The notes below the pieces were generated by a model that was given only the letters and a program-made list of their open reading frames with translations, was not told the DNA's origin and did not search any database. From assembly GCF_013112485.1 (NCBI RefSeq), contig NZ_JABFHG010000001.1, forward strand, positions 124,001 to 188,000: 64,000 nucleotides of DNA, written 5' to 3'. This stretch comes from Roseicella sp. DB1501 (GTDB lineage: Bacteria; Pseudomonadota; Alphaproteobacteria; Acetobacterales; Acetobacteraceae). Of this stretch, positions 1-8,428 are shown piece by piece. Position 1 is the first letter of the stretch. Each line of letters opens with the position of its first letter. The translations under genes were made by a program, and so were the position numbers.

Positions 1-268
<268 letters not shown>

Positions 269-272
269 GGCG

Positions 273-1028
273 CTACTCCGCGACGGGCGCTGCGCTGCGC
301 GCCGGATCGCCGATGGCGCTCTCGGTCTGGCGCGAGAGGATGGCGCCGAACTCTGCGGCGAAACCCTCGAGCCGGCCCGCGAAGCGCGCCAGGTCGGTGT
401 TGATCTTGTTGTAGGCGAGCACCGCCGGGATGGCGGCGACGAGGCCGATCGCGGTGGCGAAGAGCGCCTCGGCGATGCCCGGCGCCACCACGGCGAGGTT
501 GGTGTTCTGCATGCCGGCGATGGCGGCGAAGCTGTTCATGATGCCCCAGACCGTGCCGAAGAGGCCGACGAAGGGCCCGACCGAGCCGACCGAGGCGAGG
601 AAGACCATCCAGCGCTCCAGCCGCTCCATCTCCCGCTGCACGGTGACGGCCATGGTGCGGTCGATCCGCTCCTTCAGCCCGGCGGCGACGAGGTCGGAGC
701 CACCGAGCCGCTGGGCGCCGCGGCGCCATTCCCGCATGGCGGTGACGAAGACCGCGGCCATGGGGTGGGAGGGCCGGTCGCCCTCCTTCCGGTAGAGGTC
801 GTCCAGGCTGCCGCCGGACCAGAAGGCATCCTCGAAGGCATCCGCCGCGCGGTTCACCCGGCGCAGGCTCGTCACCTTCTCGAAGACGATGGCCCAGACC
901 CAGACGCTGGCGAGCAGCAGGCCGAGCATGACCAGCTTCACGACCCAGTCCGCCTGCACGAACAGGCCCCAGAGCGACAGGTCGTGCATCGCTGCACCCA
1001 GATCCGTCGCGGTCACGCTGCGATCCAC
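273..1028 (-). CDS. tolQ: TolQ, proton channel subunit of Tol-Pal
   Basis: Inner-membrane protein that, with TolR, uses the proton gradient to drive TolA and hold the outer membrane during division. The 251 residues show the MotA/TolQ/ExbB layout: a first membrane helix at about 28-48, a long cytoplasmic loop, then two helices at about 141-167 (with GPFVGLFGTVWGIM) and 180-206. The GTG at 1028 is preferred because GGAGTGAT lies eight bases upstream; an ATG at 989 would remove 13 residues and has no clear ribosome site. The gene follows ybgC, the usual tol operon order. Confidence 0.95.
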   Translation of the reverse strand: MDRSVTATDLGAAMHDLSLWGLFVQADWVVKLVMLGLLLASVWVWAIVFEKVTSLRRVNRAADAFEDAFWSGGSLDDLYRKEGDRPSHPMAAVFVTAMREWRRGAQRLGGSDLVAAGLKERIDRTMAVTVQREMERLERWMVFLASVGSVGPFVGLFGTVWGIMNSFAAIAGMQNTNLAVVAPGIAEALFATAIGLVAAIPAVLAYNKINTDLARFAGRLEGFAAEFGAILSRQTESAIGDPARSAAPVAE

Positions 1029-1079
1029 CGCATCACTCCATCCGCTGCGGCGGCCAATCCCCCCGACCGGCCGACCCGC

Positions 1080-1592
1080 CTAATCCGCCGTCTCCGCCCG
1101 CCTCCGGGCCATCCCCCCAGGATCACGGGCCGCCGCCGCCTCCAGCGCCGAGCGCCAGGGCTCGGGGATGCGCCGCGGCCGCAACCCGTCTCGGTCGATG
1201 CAGGCCAGCTCGACCCGCAGCGCCGCCAGCGGTCCCGCCACCGCATCCGGCTCCCCATCCGCCACCACCCGCTGGTCCAGCAGCAGGGTGACACCCCGGA
1301 CGGAAACCACCCTGGTTTCAACCACGACTGCGTCATCGAGCCTGGCGGGCCGCCAATACTCCACTTCAATGCGCCGCACCACGAGTATCGAATGGTGACC
1401 TTCCATGAGCATCTGATGCGGCAAGCCCATGGCGCGCAACGATTCCGTCCGGGCCCGCTCCGCCCAGCGCAAGTAGTTGGCGTGATAGGCCATCCCGCCC
1501 GCATCGGTGTCCTCGAAATAGACCCGGAGCGGCCAGCGATGCGCCGGCGCGTCCGGCGCCTGGCGCAGGCCCGGCCGCGCCGCGCGGCTCAC
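1080..1592 (-). CDS. ybgC: YbgC-type acyl-CoA thioesterase
   Basis: Hot-dog fold acyl-CoA thioesterase of the 4-hydroxybenzoyl-CoA thioesterase/YbgC family, usually the first gene of the tol-pal operon. At residues 25-40 it has [16 protein letters not shown], the family signature with the catalytic Asp (about D30), followed by RTESLRAMG. The length of 170 residues includes a short N-terminal extension. Its ATG overlaps the ruvB stop as ATGA, so the ruv and tol genes here form one run of coupled genes. The physiological acyl substrate cannot be told from the sequence. Confidence 0.93.
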   Translation of the reverse strand: MSRAARPGLRQAPDAPAHRWPLRVYFEDTDAGGMAYHANYLRWAERARTESLRAMGLPHQMLMEGHHSILVVRRIEVEYWRPARLDDAVVVETRVVSVRGVTLLLDQRVVADGEPDAVAGPLAALRVELACIDRDGLRPRRIPEPWRSALEAAAARDPGGMARRRAETAD

Positions 1593-2704
1593 GACTCGCC
1601 CCCGGCCAGCAGGTCGGGCTGGATGGCGAAGCCGGCCGGCGGGCTGAGCCCGAGATGCTGCCAGCCCGGCACGCCGAGCATGCGGCCGCGCGGCGTGCGC
1701 AGCACCAGCCCCTCCTGGATCAGATAGGGCTCGATGACGTCTTCGAGCGTGTCGCGCGATTCGGCCAGCGCCGCGGCCAGCGTCTCGACCCCGACCGGGC
1801 CGCCATTGTGGTGCACCGCGATGCGCCGGAGATAGCGCCGGTCCATCGCATCCAGCCCCTTGGCATCCACCTCGAGCCGGGTCAGCGCGCCATCCACCAT
1901 CGCCCGGTCCGCCGCGACGCCGCCGACCGCGGCGAAGTCGCGCACCCGGCGCAGCAGCCGCCCGGCGATGCGCGGCGTGCCGCGGGAGCGGCGGGCGATC
2001 TCCCAGGCCCCTTCCTCCGACAGCGCGAAGCCGAGCTTGAAGGCGCCGCGGGTGACGATCCGCAACAGCTCCTCGGGCGTGTAGAATTGCAGGCGCAGCG
2101 GGATGCCGAAGCGGTCGCGCAGCGGCTGCGCCAGCAGGCCGGAGCGGGTGGTGGCGCCGACCAGGGTGAAGGGCGGCAGGTCGATGCGCACCGTGCGCGC
2201 CGCCGGCCCCTCGCCGATGATGAGGTCGAGCTGGAAATCCTCCATCGCCGGATAGAGCGTCTCCTCCAGCGCCGGCTGCAGCCGGTGGATTTCGTCGACG
2301 AAGAGCACGTCGCGCGGCTGCAGGTTGGTCAGGATCGCCGCCAGGTCGCCGGCGCGCTGCAGGATCGGGCCGCTGGTGGCGCGGAATCCGACGCCGAGCT
2401 CGCGCGCCACGATCTGCGCCAGTGTCGTCTTGCCGAGGCCGGGCGGGCCGTGCAGCAGCACGTGGTCGAGCGCCTCGCCGCGGTCGCGGGCCGCCTGGAT
2501 GAAGACGGCGAGATTCTCCCGCGAGGCCTGCTGGCCGGTGAAGTCGGCCAGGGTCTGCGGCCGCAACGTCGCCTCGGCGGCATCCTCCTCGGTGCGAACC
2601 GGCGTGGTGATGCGGTCCTCCGCCTCCGGCCCCGGTGGAGAGGTCGGCTGCGGGGCGGCGTCGCGGGCGCCGCCGCGGGCCTTCCGGCCGCCTGTCCCGC
2701 TCAC
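1589..2704 (-). CDS. ruvB: Holliday junction branch migration helicase RuvB
   Basis: AAA+ motor that drives Holliday-junction branch migration with RuvA. With the GTG start the protein has 371 residues: Walker [10 protein letters not shown] at 86-94, Walker B LFVDEIH at 134-140, sensor-1 region GATTRSG at about 183-189, and a C-terminal winged helix ending in RTPRGRMLG. The GTG at 2704 overlaps the ruvA stop as GTGA, and the alphaproteobacterial signature ([11 protein letters not shown]) begins 46 residues later. The open frame extends a further 76 codons upstream, but that stretch is out-of-frame ruvA DNA. Confidence 0.97.
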   Translation of the reverse strand: MSGTGGRKARGGARDAAPQPTSPPGPEAEDRITTPVRTEEDAAEATLRPQTLADFTGQQASRENLAVFIQAARDRGEALDHVLLHGPPGLGKTTLAQIVARELGVGFRATSGPILQRAGDLAAILTNLQPRDVLFVDEIHRLQPALEETLYPAMEDFQLDLIIGEGPAARTVRIDLPPFTLVGATTRSGLLAQPLRDRFGIPLRLQFYTPEELLRIVTRGAFKLGFALSEEGAWEIARRSRGTPRIAGRLLRRVRDFAAVGGVAADRAMVDGALTRLEVDAKGLDAMDRRYLRRIAVHHNGGPVGVETLAAALAESRDTLEDVIEPYLIQEGLVLRTPRGRMLGVPGWQHLGLSPPAGFAIQPDLLAGGES

Positions 2705-3327
2705 CGGGCCAGCTCCTTCAGGCTGTCGCGGATCAGCCCCTCGAGCAGCGCGCCCTCGCCGAGCCGGGTGCGGGCGCGAGTCACCGCCGCCAGCGCCTCC
2801 GGCCGTTTCCAGCCGAGATTGACCAGGGCCGACACGGCATCCGCCGTCGCGTCGTCCACCGCGGGCGCCGGCGCCGCGATGCCGGCCGCGCCGCTGCCAT
2901 CGGCCTCGGGCGTGGCGCGGCCGACCGCCCATTTCTGCATCGCCGGCTCGTCGATGATGCGGTTGGCGGTCGCCGCGCCGAGGCCCTTCACCTCGGCCAG
3001 GCGCTTGCGCTCCTTGGCCGCGATCGCCCGCGCCAATTCCTCCGGGCGGAGGCCGGAGAGGACCAGTAGCGCCTTCTGCGGTCCGACCGTCTTCACCTCG
3101 ATCAAGGCGAGGAAGGCCTCGCGCTCGGCGGCATCGGCGAAGCCGTAGAGGGTGATGGCGTCCTGGCGCAGATGCGTCTCGACCAGCACCTTCTGCACCC
3201 CCTCGCGCGCCGAGAGCGCGTCGAGCGTCTTGCGCGAGCAGGCGAGGAGGTAGCCGACGCCGTTCACATCGAGCACGCAGCCGCCCTCATGCACGCCGTC
3301 GAGCCGGCCGGTGAGCTTGCCGATCAT
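2701..3327 (-). CDS. ruvA: Holliday junction DNA-binding protein RuvA
   Basis: Tetrameric protein that clamps the Holliday junction and loads RuvB. The 208 residues start [10 protein letters not shown], the usual N-terminal OB fold. The middle helix-hairpin-helix region includes [14 protein letters not shown] and [12 protein letters not shown], and the C-terminus ([16 protein letters not shown]) is the small UBA-like domain that contacts RuvB. Its ATG overlaps the ruvC stop (ATGA) and its stop overlaps the ruvB start, so ruvC-ruvA-ruvB are translationally coupled. Confidence 0.97.
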   Translation of the reverse strand: MIGKLTGRLDGVHEGGCVLDVNGVGYLLACSRKTLDALSAREGVQKVLVETHLRQDAITLYGFADAAEREAFLALIEVKTVGPQKALLVLSGLRPEELARAIAAKERKRLAEVKGLGAATANRIIDEPAMQKWAVGRATPEADGSGAAGIAAPAPAVDDATADAVSALVNLGWKRPEALAAVTRARTRLGEGALLEGLIRDSLKELAR

Positions 3328-3836
3328 GCCGGAGCATAGCCGCGCGCGAGGGCGAGGCGGGAGCCGCGGTGATGCGCGTGGCAGATCGCCACCGCCAGCG
3401 CGTCGGCGGCATCGGCGCGGCGGATGGTCGCGCCGGGCAGCAGGCGGCGGACCATCGCCTCCACCTGCGGCTTCTCGGCATGGCCGGTGCCGACCACGGC
3501 GCGCTTGATCTCCATCGCCTGGTATTCCGCGACGGGCAGGCCGGCGAGCGCCGGGGCGAGCAGCACCACGCCGCGCGCCTGGCCGAGCTTCAGCGCCGCG
3601 CCGGGATTCTTGTTGACATAGGTATGCTCGACCGCCGCCTCGTCCGGCTGCCACTGCTCGAGCAGCGCCGCCAGCGCCCGGTGCAGGGTGCAGAGGCGGG
3701 CCGCCAGCGGCTCGGCGGCGGCGGTCGAGATGACGCCGTCGCCGAGATGCCGCAACCGGCTGCCGGCGCTCTCGACCAAGCCCCAGCCGGTATGCTGCAG
3801 GCCGGGATCGAGGCCGAGCAGCCGCACGGCCTGCAT
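3324..3836 (-). CDS. ruvC: Crossover junction endodeoxyribonuclease RuvC
   Basis: Resolvase that cuts Holliday junctions symmetrically. The RNase H-like active site is visible: Asp in LLGLDPGLQHTGWG near the N-terminus, Glu in AAVEHTYVNKNPG in the middle, and the acidic pair in RADAADALAVAICHAH near the C-terminus. The ATG at 3836 gives 170 residues, normal for RuvC, with AAGG five bases upstream; an ATG at 3851 would add MRQGA. It is the first gene of the coupled ruvCAB set and follows yebC by 37 bases. Confidence 0.95.
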   Translation of the reverse strand: MQAVRLLGLDPGLQHTGWGLVESAGSRLRHLGDGVISTAAAEPLAARLCTLHRALAALLEQWQPDEAAVEHTYVNKNPGAALKLGQARGVVLLAPALAGLPVAEYQAMEIKRAVVGTGHAEKPQVEAMVRRLLPGATIRRADAADALAVAICHAHHRGSRLALARGYAPA

Positions 3837-3873
3837 GGCACCTTGTCTCATCGGCGCCCCGCGCCGCGCATGC

Positions 3874-4623
3874 TCAGGCCGAGAGCCGCTGCGAGACGTC
3901 TTCCGACACCTCGAAATTGGCATAGACGTTCTGCACGTCGTCGCTCTCGTCGAGGCGGTCGAGCAGCTTCAGGATCTCGCGCGCCTTTTCCTCGTCGAGA
4001 TCGATGCGCACCGTCGGCACCCATTCGATGCGGGCGCTCTCGGGAGTGCCGAAGCGGGCCTCGAGCGCGTCGCGCACGGCGAAGAAATCCTCCGGCGCGC
4101 AGGTGACCTCATGCCCCTCCTCGTCCGATTCGACATCGAGCGCGCCGGCTTCGATCGCCGCCTCGAGCATCGCCTCGGCCTGATCGGCGAGGCCGGGGAA
4201 CCAGATCACGCCCTTCCGCTCGAACTGGAAGCTGACCGAGTTGGTCTCGCCGAGCGCCCCGCCGGCCTTGGCGAAGGCGCTGCGGATGTCGCCGGCGGTA
4301 CGGTTGCGGTTGTCGGTCAGCGCCTCGACGATGACAGCGACGCCATAGGGCCCGTAACCCTCGTAGCGGACCTCCTGGAAATCCTCACCCTGGCCGGCGG
4401 CGGCGGCCCGCTTGATGGCGCGGTCGATGGTGTCGCGGGTCATGTTGGCGGTCAGCGCCGCCTTCACCGCGGCGCGCAGCCGGGGGTTCATCGCCGGATC
4501 GGGCAGGCCCTGCTTGGCCGAGACCGTGATCTCGCGGATCAGCTTGCCGAAGGCCTGGGCCTTCTTGGCGCCCTGGGCCGCCTTGCGGTGCATGATGTTC
4601 TTGGCGTGCGAATGGCCCGCCAT
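3874..4623 (-). CDS. yebC: YebC/PmpR family regulatory protein
   Basis: Member of the YebC/TACO1 family, described as transcriptional regulators and more recently as factors that help ribosomes through difficult peptides. The 249 residues start with the hallmark [20 protein letters not shown], continue with [20 protein letters not shown] and [14 protein letters not shown], and end in an acidic third domain. GGAG lies eight bases before the ATG. The gene sits directly upstream of ruvC, the common proteobacterial order. Its local target is not evident. Confidence 0.95.
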   Translation of the reverse strand: MAGHSHAKNIMHRKAAQGAKKAQAFGKLIREITVSAKQGLPDPAMNPRLRAAVKAALTANMTRDTIDRAIKRAAAAGQGEDFQEVRYEGYGPYGVAVIVEALTDNRNRTAGDIRSAFAKAGGALGETNSVSFQFERKGVIWFPGLADQAEAMLEAAIEAGALDVESDEEGHEVTCAPEDFFAVRDALEARFGTPESARIEWVPTVRIDLDEEKAREILKLLDRLDESDDVQNVYANFEVSEDVSQRLSA

Positions 4624-4748
4624 GGAAGGGGCTCCAGCATCTTCAGATTGCGGATGAGGAAGGGCTTATAGCCGCATGGGCCGGCCCGCGCCACCGGCGG
4701 CGTGCCTTACGCTTGCAGGATCCGCCCCGCCTGGTCCAGGCTGCCGGC

Positions 4749-5378
4749 ATGGACAGCCTCGCCCCCGCCGACCCCTTCGCCGTCACCACCCTCGAGGAGC
4801 TGGCCCGGATCTACGATCCGCCGCGCGAGCTGGTGCTGAAGAAGGTGGCGCACCGGCTGGAGGAGCGGACCCTCGCCTTCATCGCCGCCTCGCCCTTCTG
4901 CGTTCTGGCGACGGTCGGGCCGCAAGGGGTGCATGCGACGCCGCGCGGCGACGCGCCGGGCTTCGTCGAGGCGCTCGACGACCGCACCCTGGCGCTGCCG
5001 GACCGGCGCGGCAACAACCGCCTGGACGGGCTGCGCGACATCATCGCCAACCCGGCCGTCGCGCTGCTCTTCCTCATCCCCGGCGTCGGCGAGGCACTGC
5101 GCATCAACGGCCAGGCGCGGATCACCGCCGACCCGACGCTACGCACCCGCTTCACGGTGCAGGAGAAGGCGCCGGCGACGGTGGTGCTGGTCACGGTCGG
5201 CGAGGTCTACATGCAATGCGCCAAGTCGATCCTGCGCTCGAGGATCTGGGGCGGGCGGGAGCGGCCGCGGGCGGTGCCGAGCATGGGCGAGATGCTGCAG
5301 GCCCATACCGGCGGGCTGGTCGCGCCGGAGAGCTACGATGTCGAGGCGCCGCAGCGGCTGCGGGATACGATGTATTAG
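4749..5378 (+). CDS. PPOX-class FMN-dependent flavoprotein
   Basis: Predicted FMN-binding protein of the pyridoxamine 5'-phosphate oxidase split-barrel fold, resembling the MSMEG_1061-type subgroup. The core is visible as FIAASPFCVLATVGPQG, then VHATPRGDAPGF and RGNNRLDGLRDIIANP, where FMN phosphate contacts normally lie, and GQARITADP. The C-terminal CAKSILRSRIW is typical of the subgroup. The ATG at 4749 gives 209 residues; an in-frame start at 4713 would add 12. The substrate is unknown, and a true PNP oxidase role in B6 synthesis is unlikely. It is divergent from yebC with a short shared spacer. Confidence 0.8.
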   Translation: MDSLAPADPFAVTTLEELARIYDPPRELVLKKVAHRLEERTLAFIAASPFCVLATVGPQGVHATPRGDAPGFVEALDDRTLALPDRRGNNRLDGLRDIIANPAVALLFLIPGVGEALRINGQARITADPTLRTRFTVQEKAPATVVLVTVGEVYMQCAKSILRSRIWGGRERPRAVPSMGEMLQAHTGGLVAPESYDVEAPQRLRDTMY

Positions 5379-5431
5379 AGCGTGATCGCTTGAGGTGGAC
5401 TCACCGAGAAGCGTGAATCACGCGATCAAGC
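5379..5431. repeat. REP-like inverted repeat
   Basis: An imperfect dyad directly after the flavoprotein stop. CGTGATCGCTTGA (5381-5393) pairs at 11 of 13 positions with TCACGCGATCAAG (5418-5430), and the loop contains a smaller GGTG-GACT-CACC hairpin. There is no T-run, so it is more like a repetitive extragenic palindrome than an intrinsic terminator. No second copy was found in this window. Confidence 0.5.
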
Positions 5432-5485
5432 AACGGCCTGGGCCATGACCCGCGACCCTGTGTGAGCGGACCATGGTCTAGTGAC

Positions 5486-5560
5486 CCCCACGACGTCGCT
5501 GCTGATTCCAGACGCGCCGCAGCCTGCCGCGGCGAAGCCATGTCGGGGCGACGGGCAACG
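5486..5560 (+). repeat. Dispersed repeat family A, degenerate copy
   Basis: Begins CCCCACGACGTCGCTGC and later has GCCTGCCGCGGCGAAGCC and GACGGGCAACG. The same blocks occur in the same order at 13081-13200 and, inverted, at 16205-16344. This copy lacks part of the middle block. It lies in the gap beyond the 3' end of the small minus-strand gene that stops at 5574. Confidence 0.5.
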
Positions 5561-5573
5561 AAGGTGGCGGCGG

Positions 5574-5819
5574 TCAGCGGCCGGCGATGCGGGCCTGGTC
5601 CTGGTGGTCGGGTTCGGAGACCTGGACTTGGACCGGCGCCTGAATTGGAGCCTGGACCTGTCTGCGAGGGAGGATGCGGATCCGGCCGGCCTCGTGCCAG
5701 CGTGACCGTTCCTCCACCGCGACCGCGTCGCGCATCAGTCCCTCATAGCTGAGGCCCCCGGCGGCACCGCCGAGGACGGAGGCTCCCGGCGCGAAGCGCT
5801 GGTCTCGTCGGCGATCCAT
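5574..5819 (-). CDS. Small hypothetical protein with a strong ribosome site
   Basis: An 81-residue protein not recognised as a known family. It starts MDRRRDQRFAPGASVLGG, contains GLSYEGLMRDAVAVEERSRW, and ends in a Gln/Val/Pro-rich tail (QAPIQAPVQVQVSEPDHQDQ). There is no signal peptide or membrane segment. It is likely to be translated because GGGGAGGTGATC, almost the full anti-16S complement, immediately precedes the ATG. An AT-rich upstream region carries a perfect TTTGTATACAAA palindrome. The gene stands alone, convergent with the flavoprotein gene. Confidence 0.55.
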   Translation of the reverse strand: MDRRRDQRFAPGASVLGGAAGGLSYEGLMRDAVAVEERSRWHEAGRIRILPRRQVQAPIQAPVQVQVSEPDHQDQARIAGR

Positions 5820-5877
5820 GATCACCTCCCCGCTCTGCGAGGACAGACTTTGCCCCGACGCGAAGGCGCAATGCTAG

Positions 5878-5915
5878 GGCAAAGTTATATTTGTATACAA
5901 ACGTAATAAATCCTC
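5878..5915 (-). promoter_or_regulatory. AT-rich control region with TTTGTATACAAA operator
   Basis: The 12-base perfect palindrome TTTGTATACAAA occupies 5890-5901 in a short AT-rich island. TTGTATACAA dyads are typical operators of FadR-subfamily GntR repressors. On the minus strand, TTGTAT followed 18 bases later by TAGCAT could be the -35/-10 pair of the small gene starting at 5819, which would put the operator over the -35. The promoter assignment is inference. Confidence 0.5.
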
Positions 5916-5953
5916 CCCAGGTTGCAGTATCGTCTCGGTCCCGGGGCGAATCG

Positions 5954-6775
5954 TCAGACCTGCGGCAGGATCTGCGAGAGGCGGCCGCCCTGCCGCACCG
6001 GCTCCACCCGCCGCGCCAGCCCGGTTGCGTCATCCGTCTCGACGAAGAGGCCGCAGAGCGTCGCCTCGCCCTCCGCCGGGGCGAGCCGCTCGCCCGGCAT
6101 CTTGCGCCAGAAGCGCAGCGCGGCGCCGCCCTTCTGCATGCCGATGACGCTGTCATAGTCGCCGCACATGCCGGCATCGGTCTGGTAGGCGGTGCCGCCC
6201 GGCAGGATCTGGTGATCGGCGGTCGGCACATGGGTATGGGTGCCGATGACGAGGCTCGCCAGCCCGTCGAAGCTATGGCCGAAGGCCTGCTTCTCCGAGC
6301 TCGCCTCGGCATGCAGGTCGATGATGCTCGCCTGGATGGTGCCGCCCGCGCCCATCCGGTGCCGCTGCAACTCGGCCTGCACGCTGCGGAAAGGGTCGTC
6401 CAGCGCGTCCATGAACAGTCGGCCCATGACGTTGACCACCAGCGCCTTGCGGTTGCCGGGCACCTCCACCGCCACCGCGCCGCGGCCAGGCGTGCCGGGC
6501 GGGAAGTTCAGCGGCCGCAGGATGCGCGGCTCCTGCTCCAGGACCGGGATGATCTCCTTGCGGTCCCAGGCATGGTTGCCGAGGGTGATCGCATCCGCCC
6601 CGGCGCCGAGGATCGCCCGCGCCATGTCGGGGGCGAGGCCGAAGCCATGGCTGGCATTCTCGGCATTCACCACGACGAGGTCCGTCCGCAGCGCCGCGCG
6701 CAGCCCCGGCAGCCGCGCGATGACGGCATCCCGGCCGCTGCGGCCGACCACATCGCCGAGAAAGAGAATGCGCAA
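5954..6775 (-). CDS. YmdB-family metallophosphoesterase (TIGR00282 type)
   Basis: Predicted cytoplasmic metal-dependent phosphodiesterase; characterised relatives hydrolyse 2',3'- or 3',5'-cyclic nucleotides. The 273 residues contain the family metal ligands: GDVVGRSGR at the N-terminus, VVNAENASHGFG, ITLGNHAWD, and the paired His of VIGTHTHVPTAD, then TDAGMCGDYDSVIGM. The start codon is a TTG with GGGGAGACAGGG upstream. It lies downstream of the cyclo-ligase gene on the same strand, a frequent arrangement in Alphaproteobacteria. The natural substrate is not known from sequence. Confidence 0.88.
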   Translation of the reverse strand: MRILFLGDVVGRSGRDAVIARLPGLRAALRTDLVVVNAENASHGFGLAPDMARAILGAGADAITLGNHAWDRKEIIPVLEQEPRILRPLNFPPGTPGRGAVAVEVPGNRKALVVNVMGRLFMDALDDPFRSVQAELQRHRMGAGGTIQASIIDLHAEASSEKQAFGHSFDGLASLVIGTHTHVPTADHQILPGGTAYQTDAGMCGDYDSVIGMQKGGAALRFWRKMPGERLAPAEGEATLCGLFVETDDATGLARRVEPVRQGGRLSQILPQV

Positions 6776-6946
6776 GCCCTGTCTCCCCTCCCTGGTCGTC
6801 CCGGGCCGTTCCGGTCCGGCCCTGACCAGCCCACCGCGCGGGACCGGCGCATGCTAGGGCCGATCGCCGGCCAGGGTGAGGCAACGGCCGGGTGAATACG
6901 CGCCGCCAACGAAGCGGGTCCCGTGCCCGGCGCCTGAAGGACAGCG

Positions 6947-7540
6947 TTATTCCTTGATGCGGAGGATGCCGGCCTCGGTCGCCACCGCATCCAGGCGCCA
7001 GTCCTCCGGCCCGGCCGGCACCTCCGGCAGTTCCTGGCAGGCGAAGGCGCAGCCGATGGCGGTCGCGCCCGGCAGGCCGGCCAGGGTCCGGTCGTAATAG
7101 CCGCCGCCATAGCCGAGGCGCCGCCCGGCGCGGTCGAAGGCGAGCAGCGGCACCAGCAGCCAGTCGGGACGGAGCGCCTCGCCGGCGACCGGCTGGCGGG
7201 TGCCCATCGGACCATGCCCCAGCGCCTCGCCCGGCCGCCAGTGCCGGAAGGCGAGCGGCAGGCCGCGCTTCGGCGTGACCGGCAGGGCGATGGGATGGCC
7301 GCGCCCGGCAAGGGCCAGCAGCAGCGGCCGGATGTCGATCTCGCCGCCCATGGGCCAGAAGCCGGCGACGATGGCCCCGGCCGGCGGCGGCAGGCCGGCG
7401 AGCACATGCTCGGCCAGCGCCGCGCCCAGGGCCGGGGCGCAGCCGACCCGCCGGGCGAGCGCGAGGCGCCGCGCCTCGGCCTTCATCTCCCGCAGGAGCA
7501 CGTCGCAATGCGGCGATGTGGAAAAGTGCGGAGCCACCAT
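6947..7540 (-). CDS. 5-formyltetrahydrofolate cyclo-ligase
   Basis: Converts 5-formyl-THF to 5,10-methenyl-THF with ATP, returning folate to one-carbon metabolism. Family motifs are IVAGFWPMGGEIDIRP (substrate pocket), a LVPLLAFDRAGRRLGYGGGYYDRTL block with the Gly-rich and Tyr-Tyr-Asp residues typical of the nucleotide site, and IGCAFACQELPEVP. The ATG at 7540 gives 197 residues, close to the normal size; starts at 7501 (GTG) or 7486 (ATG) are possible and none has an ideal ribosome site. It lies just downstream of the predicted 6S RNA and zapA, the conserved proteobacterial order (ygfA/fau in E. coli). Confidence 0.9.
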   Translation of the reverse strand: MVAPHFSTSPHCDVLLREMKAEARRLALARRVGCAPALGAALAEHVLAGLPPPAGAIVAGFWPMGGEIDIRPLLLALAGRGHPIALPVTPKRGLPLAFRHWRPGEALGHGPMGTRQPVAGEALRPDWLLVPLLAFDRAGRRLGYGGGYYDRTLAGLPGATAIGCAFACQELPEVPAGPEDWRLDAVATEAGILRIKE

Positions 7541-7683
7541 GGCCGTTGGCGTCTCACCCTCCCAAGGCCTGCTAGCGCAGGTGGGCACCAGATACCCGGA
7601 CCACGATCCGGACAGAGCCAGCTCCCGGAGGATGCTTATTGGCCCCGGGGATGAATTACCTGACGCGCCGGGCAGCCCCGCCC
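7541..7683 (-). ncRNA. ssrS: Predicted 6S RNA
   Basis: Called from position and folding. It lies between zapA and the cyclo-ligase gene, where 6S RNA sits in many proteobacteria. On the minus strand the 5' segment GGC..GGCG..UCA can pair with 3' UGA..CGCC..GCC to make an interrupted closing stem. Between these are a perfect small hairpin CCTGC-GCTA-GCAGG and a distal hairpin around CCGGATCGTGGTCCGG, the layout expected of a 6S central bubble. CTATAT (7694-7689) with CTGGCC 17 bases upstream could be its promoter. Exact ends are approximate. Confidence 0.6.
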
Positions 7684-7756
7684 TCTCGATATAGGGCGCC
7701 GCGGGGCCAGCGGCCAGCGGCCAAGGATGAAAAACCGGGGGCGAAAAAGCCGCGTC

Positions 7757-8089
7757 TCAGCCGCGGTCGAGCGTCTGGGCCAGGCCCTCGATGCGCTCGG
7801 CGATGCGCGCCAGCCGCTCGGCGAGCTGCGGGTCGGGCGCCGCCGGGGCCGCCGGGGCGAGGCCGGCGCGCGCGCGCACCATCTCCGTCCGCAGGTCGGC
7901 GCCCTCATCGGCCAGCAGCAGCGCGACATGCAGCAGCATCCGCGATTCCGAGAACTGGCCGCCCATGGCGCGGATCAGCCGCACCTTCTCCTCGATCTGC
8001 TGCACCAGGTCGAGGACATGCGCCTCCTCGCCATCCTTGCAGCCGATGGTGTGCTGGTAGCCATTGACCCGGACGGTGACCTGCCCCAC
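7757..8089 (-). CDS. zapA: Cell division protein ZapA
   Basis: Small cytoplasmic protein that binds and bundles FtsZ at the Z ring. From the GTG start it has 110 residues: QVTVRVNGYQHTIGCKDGEE is the N-terminal ZapA globular domain, followed by HVLDLVQQIEEKVRLI and a helical stretch (MLLHVALLLADE) ending in a coiled-coil-like tail. GGGGGGAG lies eight bases before the GTG. The preceding gene stops four bases upstream, so the two are cotranscribed. The order zapA - 6S RNA - cyclo-ligase is conserved. Confidence 0.9.
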   Translation of the reverse strand: MGQVTVRVNGYQHTIGCKDGEEAHVLDLVQQIEEKVRLIRAMGGQFSESRMLLHVALLLADEGADLRTEMVRARAGLAPAAPAAPDPQLAERLARIAERIEGLAQTLDRG

Positions 8090-8093
8090 GCCG

Positions 8094-8360
8094 CTACTCC
8101 CCCCCGCCCTGCGGCGCACCGCCCGCCTGCGCCTCACCCATCGGCGCCTCGCCGCCGCGCAACTCCTCGGCCAAGGCCAGGCGCAGCCGCGCGATGGTCG
8201 CGTCCAGCCGCTCCGCCATGGCCGCGACCTCGGCGCGGGGCACCATCTCGCCTTCCTCCACCGGCGGCCGGGGGCGGCTCAGCGCCGCAACCAGCGTCTC
8301 GACGGCGGATTCCAGCCGTGCCGTCGCCATCGTCACCGGGTCCCTCGGATCCTCGCTCAT
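8094..8360 (-). CDS. Small coiled-coil hypothetical protein upstream of zapA
   Basis: An 88-residue protein of the kind found just before zapA in Alphaproteobacteria (DUF4164-like). From MSEDPRDPVTMATARLESAV it runs as a mostly helical, Ala/Glu/Leu-rich stretch (AEVAAMAERLDATIARLRLA) that should form a coiled coil, and ends in a Gly/Gln-rich tail. There is no membrane segment. An association with ZapA/FtsZ is suggested only by position. The frame is open further upstream, but those codons overlap the divergent gene. Confidence 0.6.
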   Translation of the reverse strand: MSEDPRDPVTMATARLESAVETLVAALSRPRPPVEEGEMVPRAEVAAMAERLDATIARLRLALAEELRGGEAPMGEAQAGGAPQGGGE

Positions 8361-8428
8361 GCCGATCCCGCAACTGCCGTCGCCGGCCGCGCTGGACGCG
8401 GGATTCCGGGCGTGCTGCAAGGCTTGGC

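Noticed and set aside
5891-6895. Plus-strand open frame over the YmdB-type gene
   Set aside because: The phosphoesterase on the minus strand is complete with all metal-binding motifs; the plus frame is His/Arg-rich and starts in the AT-rich operator.
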